Assembly: GCF_016902295.1 (NCBI RefSeq)
Contig: NZ_JACJLQ010000031.1
Location: 1 to 39,282 of the forward strand
Direction: 5' to 3'
From: Bacteroides caecigallinarum
Lineage (GTDB): Bacteria; Bacteroidota; Bacteroidia; Bacteroidales; Bacteroidaceae
DNA length: 39,282 bases
Positions within the stretch are counted from its first letter, which is position 1, and the number at the start of each line of letters is the position of its first letter. Both the position numbers and the translations under genes were made by a program. Of this stretch, positions 33,224 through 39,282 are shown piece by piece. The notes below the pieces were generated by a model. It searched no databases. It saw nothing but the letters and a program-made list of their open reading frames with translations, and was not told the origin of the DNA.

Positions 33224-33657
33224 TGAAAGTAGTGGGACTGGCATCCGACCATGCAGGTTTCGAACTGAAACAATATGTTAAGCAGTGGCTGGAAGCAAAA
33301 GGATTAGAATACAAAGATTTTGGAACTTACACTACAGACAGTTGCGATTATCCTGACTTCGCGCATCCTTTGGCTGAAGCTGTAGAAGCTGGCGAATGTT
33401 ATCCGGGTATTGCAGTTTGTGGTAGCGGCCAAGGTATTGGTATCACTCTAAACAAGCATCAGGGAATACGTGCCGCTCTTTGCTGGATTCCTGAAATTGC
33501 CAAGTTATCACGCCAGCATAATAACGCCAACGTACTTGTTATGCCGGGCAGGTTTATTGATACTGACATGGCAGACAAGATAATGACAGAATTCTTTAAT
33601 ACTGAATTTGAAGGCGGACGTCATCAAAAAAGAGTAGATAAGATTCCTGTAAAATAA
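33223..33657 (+). CDS. rpiB: Ribose-5-phosphate isomerase B
   Basis: A 144-residue RpiB/LacA-type isomerase interconverting ribose-5-phosphate and ribulose-5-phosphate. The start (GLASDHAGFELK) is typical. The catalytic Cys66 lies in VCGSGQGIGI, and the substrate loop includes NKHQGIRAAL. It overlaps the transketolase gene by one base and should be translationally coupled to it. A terminator follows, closing the pentose operon. Confidence 0.95.
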   Translation: MKVVGLASDHAGFELKQYVKQWLEAKGLEYKDFGTYTTDSCDYPDFAHPLAEAVEAGECYPGIAVCGSGQGIGITLNKHQGIRAALCWIPEIAKLSRQHNNANVLVMPGRFIDTDMADKIMTEFFNTEFEGGRHQKRVDKIPVK

Positions 33658-33678
33658 TCCTTGTCTTATGACATATTT

Positions 33679-33722
33679 AAAGTAGGAAGGAAGCTCGTAC
33701 GAAGCTTTCTTCCTACTTTTTT
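33679..33722 (+). terminator. Terminator after rpiB
   Basis: AAAGTAGGAA pairs with TTCCTACTTT, extended through GAAGC and GCTTC, and a run of T's follows. Confidence 0.9.
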
Positions 33723-33765
33723 TATTTCTGCATATCATCTTCCTACATTATAAATAGGAAAATCT

Positions 33766-33773
33766 TATCTTTG
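33766..33773 (+). promoter_or_regulatory. dnaB promoter -7 element
   Basis: TATCTTTG lies 23 bp before the dnaB ATG, giving a short leader. The -33 box is not clear. Confidence 0.6.
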
Positions 33774-33796
33774 CAAAAAATTATACCATAAGATAA

Positions 33797-35359
33797 ATGG
33801 CTACTACACAAAAAAGACCAGCACGAACAACAAAGGTAAGCAAAGAAAAGCTTACGGATGAATATGGACACCTTCAGCCTCAGGCTCCGGAACTGGAGAA
33901 GGCTGTGCTTGGTGCGTTGATGATTGAAAAGGATGCATACTCGCTTGTTAGTGAAATTCTTAAACCGGAATCTTTCTACGAGCACAGACATCAGCTGATA
34001 TATGCCGCCATAACAGACCTGGCTATACAGCAGAAACCTATCGACTTGCTTACAGTGACAGAACACCTGCGCTTCAGGGGACACCTTGATGAAGTAGGCG
34101 GTCCGTTCTATATCACTCAGTTGAGCGGTATGATGGCATCGTCGGCACATATCGAATACCACGCACGCATCATCGCACAGAAATTCCTGGCCAGAGAGCT
34201 TATCACTTTCACCAGCAACATCCAGAAAAAGGCTTTCGACGAGACTGAAGACGTGGATGACATAATGCAGGAAGCCGAAGGACGTCTGTTCGAAATCTCG
34301 CAGCAGAACATGAAGAAAGACTATACGCAGATCAATCCTGTGATACAGGAAGCGTATGAGATGCTTCGAACTGCTGCCGCCCGTACCGACGGTTTGAGTG
34401 GTCTTGCAAGCGGTTTCCACAAGCTCGACAAGATGACTTCCGGATGGCAGAACTCCGACCTTATCATCATTGCCGCACGTCCTGCGATGGGTAAGACTGC
34501 ATTCGTGCTTTCTATGGCCAAAAACATAGCCGTAAACAACAAGGTGCCGGTAGCATTATTCTCGCTTGAAATGAGTAACGTCCAGTTGGTCAACCGTTTG
34601 ATTGTAAACGTGTGTGAGATACCGGGCGAGAAAATCAAGAGCGGTCAGCTCGCTCCATACGAATGGGGACAGTTGGACTACAAGATTAAGGAACTGTATG
34701 ATGCTCCTCTATATGTAGATGATACTCCTTCACTGTCAGTCTTCGAACTCAGAACAAAGGCCCGCCGTCTGGTGAGGGAACACGATGTGAAAATAATCAT
34801 CATCGACTACTTGCAGCTGATGAATGCCAGCGGTATGTCGTTCGGCAGCCGTCAGGAAGAAGTCAGCACCATATCACGTTCGCTCAAAGGTCTTGCCAAG
34901 GAATTAAATATTCCTATCATAGCGTTGAGTCAGTTGAACCGTGGTGTGGAAAACCGTGAGGGTGTAGATGGCAAGCGTCCGCAGTTGAGCGACCTCCGTG
35001 AATCCGGAGCCATCGAGCAGGATGCCGATATGGTTTGCTTCATCCACCGTCCTGAATACTACAAGATATATACCGACGAAAAGGGTAATGACCTACACGG
35101 TATGGCCGAAATCATTATTGCAAAGCATCGTAATGGTGCCGTGGGCGACGTGCTTCTGCGATTCCGCGGCGAATTTGCAAGATTCCAAAATCCGGAAGAC
35201 GAAATGATTGTACCATTGCCTACCGAAGAGAATGCGACACCGGTCATACGTTCGAAGATGAACAAGGGAAATGGCTCCATACCTCCCCCACCGGCAGATA
35301 TGGCTCCTGTGCAGGATGGAAATCCGTTTAGCGGACCATTGCCTGACGTACCGTTCTGA
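33797..35359 (+). CDS. dnaB: Replicative DNA helicase DnaB
   Basis: A 520-residue replicative helicase. The N-terminal domain starts around PQAPELEKAVLGALMIEKDA (28-47), the usual primase-interacting region. The RecA-like C-terminal domain has Walker A ARPAMGKTAF with Lys233, Walker B IIIDYLQLM, and the signature ELNIPIIALSQLNRGVE with SDLRESGAIEQDAD. A Pro-rich tail (about 485-520) ends the protein. It is a single gene with its own promoter. No intein or insertion is visible. Confidence 0.95.
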   Translation: MATTQKRPARTTKVSKEKLTDEYGHLQPQAPELEKAVLGALMIEKDAYSLVSEILKPESFYEHRHQLIYAAITDLAIQQKPIDLLTVTEHLRFRGHLDEVGGPFYITQLSGMMASSAHIEYHARIIAQKFLARELITFTSNIQKKAFDETEDVDDIMQEAEGRLFEISQQNMKKDYTQINPVIQEAYEMLRTAAARTDGLSGLASGFHKLDKMTSGWQNSDLIIIAARPAMGKTAFVLSMAKNIAVNNKVPVALFSLEMSNVQLVNRLIVNVCEIPGEKIKSGQLAPYEWGQLDYKIKELYDAPLYVDDTPSLSVFELRTKARRLVREHDVKIIIIDYLQLMNASGMSFGSRQEEVSTISRSLKGLAKELNIPIIALSQLNRGVENREGVDGKRPQLSDLRESGAIEQDADMVCFIHRPEYYKIYTDEKGNDLHGMAEIIIAKHRNGAVGDVLLRFRGEFARFQNPEDEMIVPLPTEENATPVIRSKMNKGNGSIPPPPADMAPVQDGNPFSGPLPDVPF

Positions 35360-35384
35360 TTTCGCAAAAAAACTTTTACGCAGT

Positions 35385-35414
35385 CTTGTAAACCAAATAT
35401 TTATATTAACTTTG
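35385..35414 (+). promoter_or_regulatory. pheT promoter
   Basis: CTTG (35385-35388) and TAACTTTG (35407-35414) are separated by 18 bp, a good consensus pair 36 bp before the ATG. Confidence 0.7.
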
Positions 35415-35450
35415 CGCATCATTCATAAAAATACATAAAACTATCTATAT

Positions 35451-37913
35451 ATGAATATTTCTTATAACTGGCTGAAAGAATATGTCAATTTCGATTTGAC
35501 TCCAGATGAAGTAGCAGCCGCACTTACCTCAATCGGTCTCGAAACCGGAGGCGTAGAGGAAGTTCAGACTATAAAAGGAGGTCTCGAAGGACTTGTAGTA
35601 GGTGAAGTCCTGACTTGCGAGCCTCATCCAAACTCAGACCACATGCACGTCACTACTGTAAACTTGGGACAGGGAGAGCCTGTACAGATAGTTTGTGGTG
35701 CAGCTAACGTAGCAGCAGGTCAGAAAGTAATCGTAGCAACTCTTGGAACAAAGCTTTACGATGGCGACGAATGTTTCACTATCAAGAAATCAAAACTCCG
35801 TGGTGTAGAATCAAACGGTATGATTTGTGCGGAAGATGAAATCGGTGTGGGAACAAGCCACGACGGTATCATCGTTCTTCCTGCAGACACTGTTCCGGGA
35901 ACTCCTGCAAAAGAATACTACAATATAAAGAGCGAATACGTACTTGAAGTCGATATCACTCCAAACCGTTCGGATGCATGCTCACACTATGGTGTGGCTC
36001 GCGACCTTTATGCATGGTTAATCCAGAATGGCTACAAAGCTGAGTTGAAACGTCCTTCAGTAGATGCTTTCAAAGTAGATAGCAACAATCTGAATATCGA
36101 CATCGAAGTGGAAAACACTGAAGCATGTCCAAGATACGCTGGTATCGCCATCAAGAACGTAACCGTAAAGGAAAGTCCTGAATGGCTTCAAAACAAACTT
36201 CGCCTTATCGGTGTTCGCCCTATCAACAATATCGTCGATATCACAAACTACATACTTCATGCATACGGACAGCCAATGCACTGTTTCGATGCAAACAAGA
36301 TTAAAGGTGGCAAAATAGTAGTAAGAACATGTGCTGAAGGTACTAAGTTCGTTACACTTGACGAAGTGGAACGTACTTTGTCTGAACGCGACCTTATGAT
36401 TTGCAACGCAGAAGAACCGATGTGTATTGCCGGAGTATTCGGTGGCCTTGATTCAGGTACAACTGAGGCTACAACTGACGTATTCCTCGAAAGTGCATAC
36501 TTCAACCCAACATGGGTTCGTAAGACAGCACGCCGTCACGGACTGAGCACAGACTCTTCATTCCGTTTCGAACGTGGTATCGACCCTAATATCACTATCT
36601 ATGCATTGAAGGAAGCTGCAATCCTGGTAAAAGAACTTGCAGGCGGTGAAATAGCTTCTGAAATCAAGGACAACTACCCTGCTCCTATTGCTGATTTCGC
36701 TATCGAACTTTCATACGATTATGTAAATACACTTATCGGAAAGGTTATCACTGCAGAAACAATCAAGAGCATAGTAAGCAGTCTTGAAATGAAGATTGTG
36801 AACGAAACAGCAGAAGGTCTTTCTCTTCTTGTTCCTCCTTACCGTGTTGACGTACAGCGCCCATGCGACGTAGTGGAAGATATCCTCCGTATCTATGGAT
36901 ATAACAATGTAGAGATTCCTACTAGTCTGAAATCAAGCATCAACGTCAAAGGTGCTGAAGACAAGTCTGTAAAACTTCAGAACATCGTTTCTGAACAGCT
37001 CGTAGGATGCGGATTCAATGAAATAATGAACAACTCGCTTACTGCTGCTGCCTATTACGAAGGACTTGAAACTTACAAGCCTGAAAACCTGGTTCGCCTG
37101 ATGAACCCATTGAGCAACGACTTGAACGTAATGCGTGCAACTCTGCTGTTCGGTGGTCTTGAAAGCATCCAGCACAATGCAAACCGCAAGAATGCAGATT
37201 TGAAATTCTTCGAATTCGGTAAGTGCTACCACTTCAACGAAGAAAGGAAGAACCCTGAAAAAATTCTTGCTGCATATTCTGAAGAACTTCACCTCGGTAT
37301 GTGGGTTACAGGTAAGCGCGTAAGCAACTCATGGGCACACGCAGACGAAAATTCTTCTGTTTTTGAACTTAAAGCATACGTTCTCAATATCTTCCGTCGT
37401 CTTGGTGTAAACTTCGGTGGTCTTGTATTCGGAAATCTTACAGACGATATCTACTCTGTAGCGATATCTGTACATACTCGTGGAGGAAAATTGTTGGCTA
37501 CATTTGGAGTAGTAAGCAAGAAGATTCAGAAAGCATTCGATATCGACAATGAAGTTTATTTTGCCGACATCTGCTGGAATGAACTTATGAAATCAATTAA
37601 GGGCAACAGAGTAACTTACAAGGAAATATCTAAATTCCCTGCTGTTAAACGTGACCTTGCATTGCTTATCGACAAGAAAGTACAGTTCGCTGAAATCGAA
37701 AAGATAGCTTACGAAACAGACAAGAAACTCCTGAAATCTGTTGAACTGTTCGATGTTTACGAAGGCAAGAACCTCGAAGCAGGTAAGAAGAGTTACGCTG
37801 TAAGCTTCATGCTTCAGGATGAAAATGCCACTCTGAACGACAAGCAGATTGACAAGTTCATGCAGAAACTTATCACTAATTTGCAGAACAAGCTTGATGC
37901 TAAATTGAGATAA
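35451..37913 (+). CDS. pheT: Phenylalanine-tRNA ligase beta subunit
   Basis: An 820-residue beta subunit of the alpha2beta2 phenylalanyl-tRNA synthetase. The N-terminal tRNA-binding OB domain is seen around VVGEVLTCEPHPNSDHMHV (50-68). The B3/B4 editing region follows, then the B5 domain. The C-terminal catalytic-like fold and the anticodon-binding FDX-ACB domain end the protein (KFPAVKRDLALLID ... VELFDVYEG). Length is typical. The alpha subunit gene is not in the window, as usual in Bacteroidetes where pheS and pheT are separate. Confidence 0.96.
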   Translation: MNISYNWLKEYVNFDLTPDEVAAALTSIGLETGGVEEVQTIKGGLEGLVVGEVLTCEPHPNSDHMHVTTVNLGQGEPVQIVCGAANVAAGQKVIVATLGTKLYDGDECFTIKKSKLRGVESNGMICAEDEIGVGTSHDGIIVLPADTVPGTPAKEYYNIKSEYVLEVDITPNRSDACSHYGVARDLYAWLIQNGYKAELKRPSVDAFKVDSNNLNIDIEVENTEACPRYAGIAIKNVTVKESPEWLQNKLRLIGVRPINNIVDITNYILHAYGQPMHCFDANKIKGGKIVVRTCAEGTKFVTLDEVERTLSERDLMICNAEEPMCIAGVFGGLDSGTTEATTDVFLESAYFNPTWVRKTARRHGLSTDSSFRFERGIDPNITIYALKEAAILVKELAGGEIASEIKDNYPAPIADFAIELSYDYVNTLIGKVITAETIKSIVSSLEMKIVNETAEGLSLLVPPYRVDVQRPCDVVEDILRIYGYNNVEIPTSLKSSINVKGAEDKSVKLQNIVSEQLVGCGFNEIMNNSLTAAAYYEGLETYKPENLVRLMNPLSNDLNVMRATLLFGGLESIQHNANRKNADLKFFEFGKCYHFNEERKNPEKILAAYSEELHLGMWVTGKRVSNSWAHADENSSVFELKAYVLNIFRRLGVNFGGLVFGNLTDDIYSVAISVHTRGGKLLATFGVVSKKIQKAFDIDNEVYFADICWNELMKSIKGNRVTYKEISKFPAVKRDLALLIDKKVQFAEIEKIAYETDKKLLKSVELFDVYEGKNLEAGKKSYAVSFMLQDENATLNDKQIDKFMQKLITNLQNKLDAKLR

Positions 37914-37952
37914 TAATACAATAATAAAAATAACATATAAAATTATAAACCA

Positions 37953-38684
37953 ATGGGAAGAGCGTTTGAATATAGAAAAGCTGCCAAATTGAAAAGATGG
38001 GGTCACATGGCTAAGACCTTTACACGTCTGGGTAAACAAATCGCAATTGCTGTAAAAGCAGGTGGTCCTGAACCTGAAAATAACCCTACACTTCGTTCTA
38101 TCATCGCTGTCTGCAAGCGTGAAAATATGCCGAAGGACAACATTGAACGTGCTATCAAGAATGCTCAGGGTAAAGACCAGAGCGACTACAAGAGCATGAC
38201 TTACGAAGGATATGGTCCTCACGGAGTTGCCGTATTCGTTGATACTCTTACTGACAACACTACTCGTACTGTAGCAGACGTTCGTTCAGTATTCAACAAA
38301 TTTGCCGGTAACCTTGGAACTACAGGTTCACTTGCTTTCTTGTTCGACCACAAGTGTGTGTTCACTTTCAAGAAGAAAGACGGTCTTGACATGGAAGAAC
38401 TTATCCTCGACCTTATCGACTACAACGTAGAAGATGAGTACGACGAAGATCCGGAAGAAGGAACAATCACTATCTACGGTGACCCTAAGAGCTACTCTCT
38501 TATCCAGAAACACCTTGAAGAATGTGGTTTCGAAGATGTCGGTGGTGAATTCACATACGTGCCAAACGATTTGAAAGATGTTACTCCAGAACAGCGCGAA
38601 ACTATCGACAAGATGGTAGAACGTCTTGAAGAATTCGACGATGTGCAGAATGTTTACACTAACATGAAGCCTGAAGAAGAGTAA
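37953..38684 (+). CDS. yebC: YebC/TACO1-family regulator
   Basis: A 243-residue protein of the YebC/PmpR/TACO1 family. The start (MGRAFEYRKAAKLKRWGHMAKTFTRLGK over 28 residues) is characteristic, as are ARLRSxI-like NPTLRSIIAVCKRENMPKDNIERAI and YEGYGPHGVAVFVDTLTDN, each under a domain of its own. Members are reported as transcription regulators or as translation factors helping ribosomes at difficult sequences. It lies 39 bp after pheT with no promoter motif in between, so it is likely co-transcribed. Confidence 0.93.
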   Translation: MGRAFEYRKAAKLKRWGHMAKTFTRLGKQIAIAVKAGGPEPENNPTLRSIIAVCKRENMPKDNIERAIKNAQGKDQSDYKSMTYEGYGPHGVAVFVDTLTDNTTRTVADVRSVFNKFAGNLGTTGSLAFLFDHKCVFTFKKKDGLDMEELILDLIDYNVEDEYDEDPEEGTITIYGDPKSYSLIQKHLEECGFEDVGGEFTYVPNDLKDVTPEQRETIDKMVERLEEFDDVQNVYTNMKPEEE

Positions 38685-38704
38685 TTATTCTTAATGATAC
38701 TTAC

Positions 38705-38752
38705 AAAAACAGATTTCGCATAAAGTTTTCTTCGTGTGAAATCTGTTTTTTT
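38705..38752 (+). terminator. Terminator after yebC
   Basis: AAAAACAGATTTC and GAAATCTGTTTTT form a perfect 13-bp stem with a T-run. Confidence 0.9.
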
Positions 38753-38775
38753 ATAACCCGATAAAAACAATAACG

Positions 38776-39015
38776 ATGAAAATAAACTACAGAACGCAAG
38801 GAACATGCAGTTCATTTATCGAAGTTGAAGTAGAAAACAACAAGATTAAGGAAGTAAGCTTCACTGGCGGATGTAACGGAAATCTTAAAGGCATCTGCTC
38901 ATTAGTAAAAGGAATGGAAGTAAATGAAGTTATTTCCCGACTTGAAGGTATCCGTTGCGGAAACAAAAACACTTCATGTCCAGACCAGCTTTGCAAGGCT
39001 TTGAAAAGCATGTAA
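38776..39015 (+). CDS. TSCPD-domain protein (TIGR03905 type)
   Basis: A 79-residue protein consisting of a single TSCPD domain, named for the motif seen at 66-70. Six cysteines (11, 33, 41, 61, 68, 73) could bind a metal or cluster. The same domain occurs at the C-terminus of some adenosylcobalamin-dependent ribonucleotide reductases, but free-standing versions such as this have no proven role. It has its own terminator and begins shortly after the yebC terminator. Confidence 0.85.
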   Translation: MKINYRTQGTCSSFIEVEVENNKIKEVSFTGGCNGNLKGICSLVKGMEVNEVISRLEGIRCGNKNTSCPDQLCKALKSM

Positions 39016-39039
39016 TACAACTCAAACTATATAAAAAAT

Positions 39040-39083
39040 AAAGCAATGACTCTTATACACAACAATAGGTGTCATTGCTTTTC
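39040..39083 (+). terminator. Terminator of the TSCPD gene
   Basis: AAAGCAATGAC (39040-39050) and GTCATTGCTTTT (39071-39082) form an 11-bp stem with T's. Confidence 0.85.
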
Positions 39084-39178
39084 GTTTTATATATCCATTC
39101 TCATTATCTGTTTTCAGCAGTATCACTATTACCTTTTTGTAACAAATACAATTTTCATATAATAATATATTGAAAATA

Positions 39179-39282
39179 ACCCGTTGGCGGAATTAAATTA
39201 GCGCATATTTAACTTTGCCAATGGGTTTGTTGTTTTTATAGTTGATGTATTGTAGGATTGTAAGTGCGCTAATCTTCCCTAT
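39179..39282 (-). mobile_element. End of an insertion sequence, probably IS982 family, cut by the window
   Basis: The sequence ACCCGTTGGCGG begins at 39179, directly before the stop of a minus-strand frame. IS982-family ends begin with ACCC. GCCAATGGGTT at 39220s is an inverted partner of AACCCGTTGGC. The other end lies beyond the window. Confidence 0.5.
39193..39282 (-). CDS. Transposase C-terminal fragment (IS982-like)
   Basis: The minus-strand frame is open from the window edge to TAA (39195-39193), giving 29 residues: SALTILQYINYKNNKPIGKV lies in the middle and KYALI at the end. This resembles the C-terminal end of Bacteroides IS982-type transposases (ALTxLQYIN...NKPIG). The identification is from memory of the family, and the fragment is short. 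Confidence 0.5.
   Translation of the reverse strand: MGKISALTILQYINYKNNKPIGKVKYALI

Overview
The window is chromosomal DNA of a gut Bacteroidales bacterium, most likely Bacteroides or Phocaeicola. The evidence is AT-rich spacers, few Shine-Dalgarno sequences, several promoters of the Bacteroides type (TTG/TTTG, about 19 bp, TAnnTTTG), an arabinose locus with a Nudix-type AraR, and a resident NBU2-type mobilizable element.

Region 1 (1-303) is the 3' end of a probable outer-membrane protein gene followed by spacer DNA. The spacer ends in a terminator that originally belonged to a tRNA-Ser gene now 11 kb away. Region 2 (304-11526) is an 11.2 kb integrated mobilizable element matching NBU2 in size, cargo and target. 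It carries a tyrosine integrase, a YhcG-like PDDEXK nuclease, an unrecognised coiled-coil protein, a small DNA-binding protein, a RepA-like ATPase, a Toprim primase, a hairpin-rich oriT region, a MobV relaxase, and a cargo block (SnoaL-like protein, decayed GNAT, lincosamide nucleotidyltransferase, Mef-type efflux pump). The 13 to 15 bp core repeats at both ends lie in the 3' end of tRNA-Ser(UGA), which stays intact at the right junction.

Region 3 (11528-17261) holds tRNA-Ser and a probable operon: DsbD-type reductase, CyuA-type cysteine desulfidase, an AlbA_2/winged-helix protein and an AGCS sodium/amino-acid symporter. This looks like thiol redox plus amino-acid uptake and breakdown. Region 4 (17270-21309) is a damaged ECF sigma/FecR locus. 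The sigma gene has a poly-A frameshift. The fecR gene stops after about 50 codons at an IS1634-family insertion. The far side of the IS is the C-terminal part of a secreted-type zinc metalloprotease, so a deletion (or misassembly) at the IS is likely.

Region 5 (21426-22892) has a conserved hypothetical gene, a uracil-DNA-glycosylase-fold gene and tRNA-Trp. Region 6 (23101-33657) is the arabinose/pentose-phosphate locus: lipoprotein aldose epimerase, sodium/sugar symporter, AraR, AraD, AraA, an AraB-type kinase, then transketolase and RpiB. Two near-identical 19-bp palindromes before the first gene are candidate AraR operators. Together these genes import arabinose, convert it to xylulose-5-phosphate and feed it into the pentose phosphate pathway.

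Region 7 (33766-39015) is housekeeping: dnaB, pheT, a YebC/TACO1-family gene and a TSCPD-domain gene. The last about 100 bases are the end of another insertion sequence, probably IS982 family, whose transposase runs off the window.
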